Shown piece after piece: positions 46,626 through 59,137 of a stretch of DNA of 64,000 bases. Positions within the stretch are counted from its first letter, which is position 1. The number at the start of each line of letters is the position of its first letter. This DNA is from Entomortierella parvispora (taxonomy: Eukaryota > Mortierellomycota > Mortierellomycetes > Mortierellales > Mortierellaceae), in NCBI GenBank assembly GCA_963573315.1, contig OY752140.1, positions 2,232,001 through 2,296,000 of the forward strand, written 5' to 3'. A model generated the notes under the pieces. That model made no database searches and was not told the origin of the DNA. It saw only the letters and a list, made by a program, of their open reading frames with translations. Both the position numbers and the translations under genes were made by a program.

Positions 46626-48880
46626 TTACAGGACAATGCCGGCAATGCAGGCCGACATGATGGTGCTCAAGGCACCGGCAAAGATAGCCGAAACCGAGAC
46701 CTTGGCAATGTCACCAGCACGAGTAGGGGCCATCTTGCCCAAGAGTGAGATCTGGGAGCCCAAACTGGAGGGGTTGGCGAAACTGCAGCAGGCAAAGGTG
46801 GCCAACATGACACCGCGCTTGGTGCCGGTGGCGAAGAACTGCGTGGCACCAGCGAAACCGACAAACTCGTTCAAGATGAACTTGACACCCATCATGGTCG
46901 AAGCCTCGTTCAAATCGGAAGTGGGCATGCCCAATGACCAGGCGACAGGGTAGAAGCACCAGCCGATCAACTTCTGGATGGTAACACCCTGAACACCCAA
47001 GAAGACGAACACCCAGTTGATGAGGTAGTTTCCGCAAGCGAGCAACGACAAGAAACCGATCAAGACAGCAGCGACGACAATGCAAAGCTGGATTCCGAGG
47101 ATGGCACCGTTAGCAAGGGCGAGGACCATGGAGTCCTCAGCGTCAGGACGCTCAAGCTCAACAGTCTTTCCGCGGGTCAGAGGAACCTCCTCCTCGGGGT
47201 AACGCATCTTGGAGGTGACAATGGCACAGGGAACAGACATGATGCAGCAGGTGATCAGTTGGGTAGGCGAGGCACCAAAGGTGATGAGTCCAAGGTAAAC
47301 AGATCCAGAGATAGTAGCGAATCCAGAGGCCATAACTTGGTGGATCTCAGCGTTGGTAGCATGCTCCAGGTAAGGACCAACCAACATGGCCGACTCGGAC
47401 ATTCCGACGAAAGGGGCAGCAAGAGCAGCGATGACCTCCACACCCGAGACCTCAAAGACGAAGACAACGAGCTTACCCAGGGAGCCGATGACGCTCTGGA
47501 TAATGTTGTAGTAGTACATGACCTGGATGACGGCGCCGAAAAAGATAATAGCGGGCAAGACACCGGCAAAGAACTGGGTTCCGTAAAGAGCCATGAAACC
47601 ATCGCCCATGACAAAGCCGATACCGCTGGAGGAGAAGCCCAAGAAGGAAGCCATCAGGGCACCAATGTACGAGAAGATGGTCTGGCCAATGTAAGTACGG
47701 ATAACGAACAGACCCAAGAGGAACTGCAAACCCAATCCTGTGGCAACGGTAGGCCAGTGGATAGCACGGCGGTTGCGGGAGGTAGCAAACAGCAAGAAGA
47801 CAAAGAAAGCCAAGCCGCAGAGGGAGATGACGCGCTGGACACGGGTACCGTTCTCGTCGTCGGGGCGAATGACGGCCGTAAGGATCATGGCAGCGGGCCA
47901 GATGCCATAACCGACGACCTGGCGAATGATGAGAGGCAGCCTGTTGAGGGCCTTGGCACTGTGCTCCCAAACGGCGTAGGTGGGGCGAGCAAAGGTACCG
48001 TTAGGGACATGGGCCGCGATCAGGTACATGGTGGTGAAGCCGTAGAGGACCGACAAGACGGAAATGGGGCCACCCTTGTCGAGGACGAGGGCGACGACAA
48101 AGAAGGCTACAGAGAGCGTGACAGAGGAAGGAAACAACGGTTAGGCGATGCAGACCCAACAGTTGCCATCAGAGCGAGGAATGACTCCCTCGCCAATCCC
48201 AACCCATCTCATCTCATGCACGATGCCATCAGCAATGGCATCATGCACCGTTGGTGTCGAGCAAGCAAGCAAGGGGGCAACAACCCGCTCGCCCGCCGCT
48301 CCAAAATAAAGTATGCTTGCGCACTGGCAAAATCGCAAACGGACACACGGACAAGCAGAGCTCTCGCCTATGAGCCGCTTTTCCCTCCTGCAAGCCCACT
48401 GGCTCCCTGTGAACGAACCCTCCCATGAAGCATTCATAAACAAACACAAGCCAACAAACACCTGCTAATATCCCAAGGATTATCAAAACGGCAGATACTC
48501 CCCGGGATGAAGAGCACCCTCCTCCTTACTGTTGAATCACATCCACATCAATCCTCCTCATCCCCAACTCTGCCGTCATCATCTTTGTCAGTCATCATCA
48601 TTCCATTACCTGTGAACAAAAGCCAGAAGACTCCGTGCCAGATAAGAGTGAACAGCTTCTGGCGCATGCCAAAGACCTTCTTCTCCTCGTCGCGGTCGAC
48701 ATCCTGCATGCCGTCGTTCTTCTTCTCGAGTGCGGCAAGGTCAGACTCTTCCTCGCGACGACGCTGGAACAGGGTATGGTCCTTCTCGTGGATCGATTCC
48801 TGCGAGTTCGAGCTGGCATACAAGACGGCCTGCTCTGTGTGGACGGGAGCGTCCTTGACCTCGATATGTTCAGAGGACAT
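46626..48880 (-). CDS. Concentrative nucleoside transporter (CNT/SLC28 family), copy 2
   Basis: Paralogue of the transporter at 19037-21219. Two exons, 48880-48610 and 48106-46626, with a 503-bp intron (donor GTAATG, acceptor TGTAG), about 583 residues. The N-terminal 70 residues are charged (ESIHEKDHTLFQRRREEES). The core contains FFAGVLPAIIFFGAVIQVMYYY, GVEVIAALAAPFVGMSESAM and MASGFATISGSVYLGLITFGA, and it ends FANPSSLGSQISLLGKMAPTR, the C-terminal CNT gate. The intron interrupts the first hydrophobic helix (FWLLFTG/AFFVVALVL), whereas in copy 1 it lies further downstream, after ITIAFSK. The duplication is therefore either old or followed by intron change. A CTATAAAAGC element at about 49013-49022 is a likely TATA box 135 bp upstream. 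Confidence 0.93.
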
Positions 48881-49649
48881 AGTGCTTGGTGTTGGGGAGG
48901 TGAAAAGGAAGGAGGAGGAGGGTGGGGTCAGGGAAGATTGAACGGATGGATCAAGAAGCCAAGGGTTGAGGAAAAGAAAAAAAAAGAGAGAAAAATACAG
49001 GGATGAAGGGGGCTTTTATAGGGATGAGGACAATGATGGGAAAGCGTCTCCCTCCCACAAGTGCAAGGGTGCAACTAGCGATTGAGTAGCAACTCAATAG
49101 TTGGCCACGGACAACGAGGTTTGCCGTTCGATTGTTCCTCCGAGTCCGTTCAACACTCAGGGCGGCCATTGTATTCGCCCTTTTTTACTACCTACTCTAT
49201 TTTTCTTTTCTTTTTTTTTTTTTACTCTCTCGCCCTGGATCAATTCAGTCCACAGGCATGCAGGTGCATCAGAATCTACTCCGGGGGTTTGAACAGAGAC
49301 CGTCAATTCTTGTTATTTGAATGGCATGTGTGTGGGTGTGGTGTGTGTTCCTCTGTGCGACATTGAACTGTCGTCTCTGGACTCTGGTCTGTTTAGACCC
49401 ACAGGTCCTACCTGTACCCCCTGCCTCTTCTCTTTCTGCTCTTTGAGAGGGCTGCCGGTCTCGTCCTCCTCTCGGAAGCAATCACTTCCTTGATTGGCTC
49501 GAACGCAGTCCTCAGCGGGACGCTTGATGTCCAATCGTTCATGTTTTTATTTTTTTTCACTCTTTGTTATGAAGACTAGGATACATGCAATGCTCCACCA
49601 AGGTCACAGGCTAACGACTCTTGGCAAGGATTGGACAATGTCCTTTACT

Positions 49650-49685
49650 GTTGTTGTTGTTGTTGTTGTTGTTGCTGTTGTTGTG
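49650..49685. repeat. GTT trinucleotide microsatellite
   Basis: (GTT)n run with one GCT interruption. Confidence 0.85.
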
Positions 49686-50530
49686 TTTGTGGAGGGGCCA
49701 AAAGGACAGCTACAACAAGCGTGAGAGATAAGAATGACATTGGAGAAGAAGGAAAAGCAGAACACAAAAAACAAATTACAAGAAAAGTACCACGGCCTCT
49801 TGCAAAATATTAAAAAAAAGGGGAAGGGTGAGCCAAGAAGCAGTAGCGACCCAAAAGTATGATCGATCGACCGATCGAGAGGGCACTTCAGGCGCACGAA
49901 CAGCGCCGTCCTTCAAACGTTCGATGGCTGCCTCCTCATTTGCAGCGCACCTTCGCCTTTTGACCCCGTTTTTGTCATCACACGACAGCAACAACTTGTT
50001 TGTCGATCTCGCTTAAAGTCTTTTCTCGTTCTCTCTCAAGCCTCGGCAAGACAGGCCAGAACCCTCTTTTTTCCTGGTTGCTTTCTGTGTTTACGGTTTT
50101 TTTCTTATATTTTTTTTTGGAGGAGTGAACCCTCCTATCGGCAAAACGTAAAGTTTGCAAATGGCTTTTTGACGACAAAGAAGCTCATCCAACCTTACTG
50201 TATCTCGTCCCTGGGAGGCAAGAGCAAAGATACCTACAGACCCACGGACAAGATGGACCGCTCACACACCACGAGGTTTGTTGTGTCCGTTTCCTGGGGC
50301 TAACCAGAAAGACAAGAAAGATACGCGAAAAGCATTGCCGCCAAACTTTTGCACAACTCACACGACCACAATCTCTTCATTTTCGGACAACCCTTTTTCC
50401 TCACCCATGGACTAGACCCCGACGCAGCTCAATGCGGGGTAATAGGGGTAAAAAGAAAGGAAAAACTGCTTGAAGTAGCTGTGGAGTCTGAAGTTGAAAG
50501 CTTTCAAGGTATTCGTCTCAAGTAACAAAT

Positions 50531-50620
50531 GACCCCACTTTTACTTGATCAGGGTAGCTACGACCCCACTTTTACTTGATCAAGGTAGCTACGACCCCAC
50601 TTTTACTTGATCAAGTAGCT
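50531..50620. repeat. Three 31-bp tandem copies with palindromic core
   Basis: Unit begins GACCCCACTTTTACTTGATC and has an exact 31-bp period (starts at 50531, 50562 and 50593). Each copy carries TTGATCA(A/G), and the third contains the perfect palindrome TACTTGATCAAGTA. Could be protein-binding sites; no gene within 1.6 kb on either side. Confidence 0.85.
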
Positions 50621-52424
50621 CTTTTGTACTCTACCTGTACAACATTCGGAACCCCAGCTGACGGAGACCGCGGGCAATTTCATTCACGACTGGCTGTCAA
50701 AAACTGATGGAGGTTTGCAAAACTCCAAGGGTGGTGTGGTGTGGTGTCAGCGAGGTATCTTCTCGGACGTACGCCACACGCCATACAACTCCGCGCCAGG
50801 CAAAAAAAATGGAAGACAAGTGTCTGTCTCCCTCTTTGGGCGTTGGTTCTAGACTGGAGCCGAGGAAAGGAGCACTTTGCCCGCAGCACTTGGTTCGTTT
50901 TAAATTTTTTTTATTTCCTCTTCTAACCACCATTCCTTCTCTGCGCGCTTGACTTTGCTTGTGGGGAGCGAAAGATTTCTCCATGCATTCGGATACAAGG
51001 GAATGATTGGCCGCCGTCTGTTCCCAATGGACCAACTGGCATGTCTTTTTTTTTGTCAGCTAGCTCACAGGGGTGGTTGTGTTTGTTGATGTTTGGATCT
51101 AGTAAGGATGCTGTCGTGTGCAGAAAGAGCACCAGCAGCTTGTGCAACCTCAACAAAGACGATCGTGAGCCAATGAGAGTTCAAAGGTTCCGAGGAACTG
51201 CACCCTGTCTCCTCCGTTGTGATTTCAAAAAAAAAGGCCAGGACGGTGGTCCTGCTAGAAAAAAGAGGACCTCTGTTTCTCTTTGCACTCTTTTGAATTT
51301 CTTCCATTCCAACAGCATTCGATTGTTCGATCTTCCAAAAGAGAAGCAGACCATCATGCACAAGATAACTCAAAAAAATATAAAGCCAAGAACCTGAACA
51401 CAAACCGGGCGAACAGAACTGTGGTTCAAGAACTCCTCCCATGTGAGCACTCTGTTTTTCTCTTCCCTCCCTTCCTGCTGTTGCACTCGTTCTCGATGAG
51501 CAGCAAGAAAATGTCATATGGCGAAAAAAGTGTTCCACCGATCCCCTTGTTCTTCTTTCATTTTTTTTTTCAGCCATTCGTTTTCAAACTGCGTTCACGA
51601 TGTGCATGTACCCCTCCCCCCGCATTTTAGGATGTGCCTTAATAGGCAAAGAACTGGCGGGCTTTGTCCGGCTGGTCCAAAAACAACACCCCATGCTCAC
51701 TTCTGACAGGTGCAAAGATTGAGGAGAAAGAGGGAAGGAGTTCAAAAGTCCAAAGTCCATTTCTGTTGTGAATGAAGAACGTCCGCCCCCTGGACGGACT
51801 CGATCAAATCGATCTCAGCTGTGAAACGCTTCTGCTTTTGCCCTTGTGTAGTCCCAGGGGGGGAAGAAGAACCTTATATCTTTTCCTGACGTTCAGCCCG
51901 GGTCCCCCTTTCAGAAGCCCGCATGGCACTCTACCTATTTGAAATCATACCCAGGGTGATTGAGCCAAAAGACTTTCGGAGAAACTATGGTGCCCCTGAG
52001 ACGCTGAACTTCTGACTCTCAAACTTGCAAAACGGCGACCTTCGTCTTCAAGCTTCCCATCACTTTACGGTGAAAAATGTCCTCTGCTGAAAGTTAAGTT
52101 GGTGTAAAGTCGCAATAAAGCGAAGGACTACCCATGTAATGTGGTTGTGGAGAAGCAGAGGAAATTCTTGTGTTGCAAATCACGTCTCTTCACCTCGACA
52201 GTTCGCAAGCAGTCTACATACTGCCATCTTCTCGATACACCACAAGTTGCTTGTGTTTGTGTTTGTGTTCTCGGCCAAACTTGGGCTTATCTTTTGAGCA
52301 TGGACCCGTCTTTGGGCCTTTACCCCGCAGATCATCTCTCCACATTATTACTATCATATTATTATAATTAATATTACAGTCGAACCTCTCTTAATGAATA
52401 TATTAATAGTATCTATTTTACAAA

Positions 52425-55400
52425 TCAACCTCGAGGAGATCGAATGGTAGTTGGTGATGCAGGCATTGCCCTATGAGGGGATCGGGGTGGGATGGCTGGG
52501 GGAGACACCACCACTGACGGAGAGGAAGCAGCAGCAAACGGAGCCGGTGATGAACTGGGAGAAGCCACACGCGGAGGTGACAACGTCGAGAGAATTAATG
52601 ACTGAGCGGATTGCACTTGTTGTCGTAAAAGTGCCTGTCGATTTTGAAAGATGGCCTCAGGGGAGGCAACTGGAAGCGAGGAGGGCAAAGGAGGAGGTGA
52701 CGACATCCCAGCAGCCACGGGTGACACGGGTGTAGAGCGGTGCTGATCCTTTTGGCGCTGTGACTGCTGCTGCTGCTGCTGCTGCTGCCGCTCGTGTTGC
52801 AGGGGTGAGGCAGGAACATCGGCGCCTCCAAACGCACGGCTCTGATGCAGGGTTGAAGGGCTGGAAATAAAAGGCAAACTCGTCCTCCTAAAAGCCGGCG
52901 ACATTCTTCTACCTGCAGAGCCAGCTGCAATTTTGCTTCGAAGATTGCCAGCCCAATCCTCATCATCCACATCATGGTTTGTATCTGATTCATCAGGATC
53001 GTCGTTTTCTTCGCCTAGTTCTGAAAATGAACCCATAGAGCCTAAACTTGCTTTACGGGTCGCTGTCCCGCTCAGGAGCGGCGCAGGCGGTGCCCCTCCA
53101 ATAGCAGCAGTGAATAACGACAGTTTTCGAAGACCAGGATAAAGCTCCAAGGCTGCGGCGTGCAACGAATGCGAGGCCGCTACAGGAGAGGCTTCCCTGG
53201 AACCCTGTCGGGATCGATCGCTGGGTGTGGAGAGTCCGGAGACTGGGGAACCAGTTCTGGAGGAGGAAGGCGAACTCTCAGAGAGTGATCGGCCTCTCTG
53301 TCCTTCAGCTGGGAACTGAAAGGTGCCGTCGGTAGGAAGAGGTGGCTCCTGTTTTGCAGAGTTGATGATAGCCATGGTCTCCAGAGTCAGCTTATCTTGA
53401 GATATCAAATCGGTTGCCAATTCCCGATGTGATTCCAGCGTCGATGCTAGCTCTAATGAAGTTTGAGGGCTGTTCACTTGAACGGTTGGTACTGAATGGA
53501 CCACGGTCGCAGAGGTTTCTGGTGGGAAACGATACAGAGGTTTGGAAGGCGTAGGCGTAACAGAAGAGCCTGCTGAAGACCCTGAAGGAGGCGCTTCGTC
53601 GATGGACGTCGATAAGGCCAATGGCGAAGCGGCCTTCCTGCCTCGATTTTGGTAGCGAGGGGCTGTTGGCGACGGTGCCGAAGATGAGCATTGTGACGGG
53701 CCGTCTGACCGTGGGGACAATGTAGATGTTGCCTCTGTATCTTCCAGGTCCTGCGCATTGTGTTGGTCTTTTTCTGCACGCCGCGAAGGCACAATGGAGC
53801 ACATCGACACATCTCCAGTAGAGTTCGAGAGCATAGATTGACTTGACCCAGATGGAGAGCAGGCGGCATTGGCTGGCGACTCTCCTGGCGATGGACGCTT
53901 GACCTCAACTGTAGGAGATTCGCCTGTGAAGGTTCTAACAGAATTGGTTGCCAGTAATGGTGAAATATTTTGACCGCCTTGCTCCGTGAGTCGGATAAGC
54001 ACAGGAGACGAAGACTGTCTACGAGCCAAGTAGCTGGGCCTCAATACACCAGTGCCTGACTGAGAGTCGACCAGCTGGGGATCTGCGGTTCTTTGCGTTC
54101 CTGGACCAATCATCACTGCTGCTGCTGCAGAGCTACGACGCGGAAACTCCTTTCGTCGCGAATGGCTCTGGCTATCAGATCTAGCCCCGACACCTTCGTT
54201 CACTGGTCGCCTTGGTGGTGGTAGTGATCGTACTGGACACTCTGATCGGTCTGTGCTGAATGAACCCGTCATAGGTGACAACGGATGTCGAGCGAGCAGC
54301 TGCATAGGCGAAGCTGGAAGAGGTGGCGTAATTAGCGGCGATACACCAGTCGAATGGTCTGGAGGTACGGTCTTCGAGAAATGGTGAGATGCAGGTGAGG
54401 AGAATGCAGAGCAGGCAGGGACAAGGGGATACTGATTTCCAAACTCGCTTTCCACCTCTTGGCCAAGAACGGACGGAGGCAAGGGTGAGGCTGACAATGA
54501 TTCCAAAGGAGAGACAGGAGGGGCAGGCACAATGCCTGATAGAGGGCTCTTCTGGGATTCGATGGCCACATGATCTGATGGAACACAAGCATGCTGCTCC
54601 TTGCAACTAATGATACGACCTCCATCCAAGGAAACATTAGGTGAAGCCTGGATGCCGTTTTTGACCTTTGATGGGGCGCTGTCCCCACTCATCGCCACAG
54701 CACCTTCGGTGACTGTCGAAAGCGAGCTGTTAAGACCACCAATGGATGCATAGGAGGGTTTGATCATTGAAGTAGGCCGAGACTTTAGCGCTTCTTGCTC
54801 TTGTTCCTGCAACAATATCAGATCTTTTGTTTCTTGCTCAATCGCCAGGGCAAGTTCATCGGGGGAAATGATGTGTCTTGAAACGCCGGCTTGACTCATC
54901 ACCTGCTGCTGCTGCTGTTGTTGTTGTTGTTGTTGCTGTTGTTGCTGTTGCTGTTGCTGTTGATGTTGCTGTTGCTGTTGTTGCTGTTGTTGCTGTAGGT
55001 ATTGAGGATCCAAATGATGTTGAGGCCGCTGTTGGGGCGACCATGGTGTTCCTGGGGGAGGAGGCAATGGTCCACTAGGCTGCGACTTCCAGGGTTGAAA
55101 CGCTTGCAATTTTTGCATGGTTCTATGATGGTTTGCTACAAAAAAATTTCCATCCAGTGTTGTGCCAGCAAGGGCTGCATTTTTGTCGTATGTTGGACCG
55201 GATACTGCGCCAAATTCAGACCCCATCTGCAACCCCATTTTCCGACTAAGGCTGAACTTCTCCTTGGCATGGTTGTGATTATTGTTGCTGCTGCTGCTAC
55301 TACTGCTGGGGTGGTTCGAAGCGGAGGAGACCGGTCGAGGAGGGGGGAGCGGTAATGGAACTGTGGGAGCACCAAGGGAAGTCTGCGACCGAGATATCTG

Positions 55401-57731
55401 AGCAGTATCTGCTATTTGTGCTACTGAGTCAGGCGATAAAGCAAGTCGCTGCTGCTGCTGCTGTTGATGGACGGTCATCAAAGCTTCTTCCAAGACAGAG
55501 ACTGACGGTGATCGATGCCGAATTCCTGGGGATCCTGCGCTTTGCAAGGTCGGTGGGAGTTGGGGTACCGGTTTGCCAAAGGAATCAAACTCTGCATCCC
55601 TGGATAGAGATACCATTGATTTTGAAGACAAGCCTCTGTTATGGGCGATATTTCCTGAGAATGGCGCCCCATCGCTGCCCAGTAATACTGGACTCGAGAT
55701 TGATGAAATGTTGCCTTGGCCACTACTCTTTTCGGATGATGACCAAGGTAGCCTTAAACCCTTCATCTCCTTGTCTTTGATTTTTTCACTCTCTGTCCGA
55801 GGCTTCTTCGCGTGAAAAGAGCATGTTTTTGCATTCTGAGTACAACCGCTGTACCGGCAAACTGACGTGGAGAATAGTTTCATGCCGGCGCTGCCACTGC
55901 CATTGCCACTATGACTCGAGCTAGCACTGCTTCCACCGTTCCTATCTTTTTCCTTCTTGTGCTTTCCTCCAGTGACAAGTCCGAGCAATGTTCGATGATC
56001 GTGCCCCGACTTTCCAAGACTGGCCTCTGTTCCTGCCATGCTCGCTCCATTATCAAAAGCAAGATCATTGAAAGTGGGTACATCTCCAGAAGACGCAATT
56101 GTTGAGATTGAAGTTGACGAGGCGATACTGTCTGGTCGTCTAGAAGATGGAATGCCCTCCATAACCCTGTAAAAGGTCCGAGGAGAAGAAGGCGCAACAC
56201 TATTAACTCCAGAGTTATTGAATATTGATGCCGGTTGAGAAGACAATATCGGAGATGAATAAGGTGATCCGGCTGCACTTGTGGCGGGAGAAGGAGCTCC
56301 TATGGCAGCAAAAGCAAGATGAACCTTCCCTGTCAGACTTTTATACTTTCAAAAAAGCAGGATTTAAAACCAATTTGTTCGAGAACAGCACAATACCATT
56401 TTCCATGGACAGAGCAAGGTGCGCGGACCGAGTTGGATATATGCTGGGACTTCGTGGATGTTGGTATTGCTGCTGATGCAGAAAACTGTTTAGAGAAGAC
56501 GATCCTGCGTGAAATCCATGAGCTCCAGCTGTTATTCCCCTGGATTGTTGCAGGCTCGTCCTCCCCTGATAATCGAGCGATTGGAGAGACGAGCGATTGG
56601 TGTCCGAAATATTTGATTGACTGTCTGTAAAGCCGGATCCCGTTTGGAAGGCAACGCCCCCAACATGTGGCGCCGTGCTCTCTGCAGGCAGATTTAGATC
56701 ACGCATAGAATCCATGCTAGACTTGGCACCATGCTGCTGACTCAGTCCAAAAATGTACTCCAGGTTGGTGCTCGTATTGGTACTCGTGTTGGGAATGGAC
56801 GAAGTCGAGGACCAGGTGTCGTTGTTGTCCTCATGCGATTGAGGAAAGTTGGAAGCAAAGTAAGGTGGGATACCATTCGCTCCAGACTGTGATCCAGTTC
56901 CTGATGGGTTCGCTCGAGCGGATTGTTGACGAGGGGACAATGTTGCAACTGACGAATTGTTTGAATCCGTGGACTCGTCTAAGTGCAGTCGATCCAAAAC
57001 CCTATCAATGATGGACTGCCCTGTCCCAGATCTCTGATCGGCGAGCTGCTGTCCGAGTCCTGCAGTCGAGGAAATCGTGGAGGCCCAAGCAGCAATTGCA
57101 TGATTGATGTGAACTTGAAGAGCATACACCCAGTTGTGGAGCGACTGCGCGCTTTCTGTGTAAAACAGATGATGCTGGTGCTGATGTGGGATCGGCTCTG
57201 GAGTTGATAAGCGGAAGGCGAACTTCGACTTGCGAGAGACTTCAGGCCCAGAAGCGAGGATCGAATATTCTGCAAGGTGGAGGACACCCAATGGCTTGCT
57301 GTCCGTCTAGAGAAAATGCAGGTGCAGGTTAGCAAGTGAAAGCTGACGCAATAATGCATTGGGCAGGAAGTAATGAATAGAATTCTTACATTTGACCGGT
57401 AAAAGAAAAGTCGATCGTCTCTGAGGACGCACCATCGTCTCTTCCAAACGAGCTGCAGCGAAGTGGATCTTTTTTGAAGCCACTCTTGCAGCAGGATATG
57501 CTCCCCAAAGGAGCCATCAGATGCGCCGTTGGCATTTTGCTGCTGGGGGAGCATGGACGGGATCGAGTGGATGGCCTGCTGGATCGAAGGCGGGTCGTAG
57601 TTGCCGCTATCACCTTTGGAATGCTGCGCTTTGGTATGTTTGCTAGTTGAGCTGCTAAGAGACCCACCGCTACTGTGGATGCTGGTGTTGTGGTGGCTCT
57701 GCTGCTGTTGGTGATGGTGATGTTGTTGTTG

Positions 57732-57770
<39 letters not shown>

Positions 57771-58250
57771 TTGTTGCTGTTGATGCTGATGTTGATGTTG
57801 ATGTTGATGTTGATGTTGATGCTGCTGCTGATGGTGATGGTGATGGTGATTCTTTAGAAAGGGTAGGGAGCGCAGGCTATTGGAGCTGGAAGAGTGCTGG
57901 CTGTGGTGGCCATGACCCCCGGGAGCAGCAGCGCTAGTAGACATGGTACTGCTCGAGGTTGAGGTTGAGGTTGAGGTTGAGGTTGCAGTCTGATGTGCGT
58001 ACAACAAACTGGTATCGTGGTCGGTGGTGTGGAGCTGATGACTGTCCTTTTTTGTTGCAGATTGTCGGGTATCTGATGATGGATCCAACTGCCAGTGGTA
58101 TTTGCTGTGATGGTGTTCTTGAGAAGAGAGAGGAGGGATGGGAGGGAGAGGATTAGACTGGTACTGTCGCTCGAGCTGGATGCGATGAAGCTGCTGCTTC
58201 TGCTGGTGGACTGCACTTCCAGAGCCGATCTGGGGACTCTGTGGGTCCAT
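52425..58250 (-). CDS. Very large PH-domain protein with polyglutamine tracts
   Basis: Three exons join in phase, 58250-57390, 57306-56397 and 56299-52425, for about 1880 residues. Exon 1 (MDPQSPQIGSGSAV) carries a His/Gln-rich region with more than 20 consecutive Gln, then the start of a PH domain: EHILLQEWLQKRSTSLQLVWKRRWCVLRDDRLFFYRS. Exon 2 completes it: KPLGVLHLAEYSILASG, KFAFRLSTPEPI, and the C-terminal helix QSLHNWVYALQVHINHA with the invariant Trp. PH domains bind phosphoinositides, so a membrane-linked signalling or scaffold role is likely. Exon 3 is mostly disordered, with a small Cys-rich motif (CRYSGCTQNAKTCSFH, possible zinc site), a second polyQ run (about 54904-55000) and many SP sites. 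The exon 2-3 junction (donor GTATTG, acceptor CCATAG) is weaker; if wrong, 52425-56299 would be a separate gene. Confidence 0.72.
54904..55010 (-). repeat. CAG/CAA polyglutamine repeat in exon 3
   Basis: Run of CAG/CAA (read on the minus strand) encoding about 30 nearly uninterrupted glutamines. Confidence 0.9.
57705..57850 (-). repeat. CAG/CAC/CAT repeat encoding His-Gln tract in exon 1
   Basis: Mixed run encoding blocks of His, alternating His-Gln and a polyQ of about 20 residues, upstream of the PH domain. Confidence 0.9.
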
Positions 58251-59137
58251 CTCGGGAAGACGATTGTGAGACGATGAGAGCGTGTGTGTAACGGACACGC
58301 AGGCGAGAGTTGTGGGGAAAGCGGGAAAAGGGAGGAAGGAGAAAAGAAGGAGGAAGGGGCGGAAGGAAAGAACGAGGACCAAGGGAGACGGGCAGTCAGG
58401 CAGTCAGGCAGCGGCAGTCGGGCAGTCGGTCAAGAGAAGAGGAAAGAAGGGATGAAGGCGAGAAGAGACGGAGAAGAAGGACGTTCTGTCACTGGTCTGC
58501 GTCTGGTCTGGTCTGGTCTGGCCTGGTCTGGTCTGGATGCCTCTCCTTCTCTTCTTCTCTCTCTCTTTCCTGGTTGGCGGAGGAGTGCGGCAACGCCGGG
58601 CGGACTGGAAAAATGTTTTCTCACATCTCTTCACCTCTTTTCCCTGGACAAGCGCAACTCGGCGCATCATCATCGTCTTCATCATCTCATCTTGACCTTC
58701 ATCCTTCTTCTCTTCTTTCCTCTCTTCTATCCTCCTTGCCTACTGCCGCATTCCCTCTTCAAACCAAGGTCACCACAAACCATCAGCGCAATGAGTTACT
58801 GAAAAAAAAAAATAAAAAAAAAATAAAAAAAAAAGCATTCATTTCGACTTCCGCTCAGTCATTCTGTTCATTGCCTCATCAAACAATGTAAGCGAGAATC
58901 AATAAATGAGGAAGACGACTCTTTCCCTTGCCGGTCTGTCTCTCTGTAGTCTCTCTGTGTTGGTGCCTTTCTGATGCAGCCAGTATGTAGATAGAGTTAC
59001 GCCTGCGCCCAGGCCACTGGATTGCGATTCGCAGTCGACAGCGTCGTCCTCTCTTTCTTTGAAGATTGGGGCAGAGAGCCTGGACCCAGCGCGGTGCCCC
59101 TGCAGCTCGGAAAATAAAATAATACGTATTTGTTTGT
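58251..59137. other. Promoter of PH gene and gap with GGTCTG repeats
   Basis: Contains (CAGTCAGG)n at 58391-58432, (TGGTC)n near 58501-58536, CT-rich stretches and an A-rich patch at 58802-58834. A plus frame at 58310-58891 has low-complexity content only. No gene called. Confidence 0.45.

Larger units (their letters stand above)
48881..52424. other. 3.5-kb intergenic region, no gene seen
   Basis: The longest gene-free stretch here. Contents: a probable TATA box for copy 2 of the transporter (about 49017), a (GTT)n microsatellite at 49650-49685, poly-T patches, and a 31-bp triple repeat at 50531-50620. The rightmost 60 bp is AT-rich, next to the end of the PH-domain gene. I found no tRNA, 5S rRNA or convincing coding frame. 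Confidence 0.55.

Noticed and set aside
47259-48428. 389-codon plus frame opposite CNT copy 2
   Set aside because: Antisense shadow of the second transporter; extends across its intron with meaningless composition.
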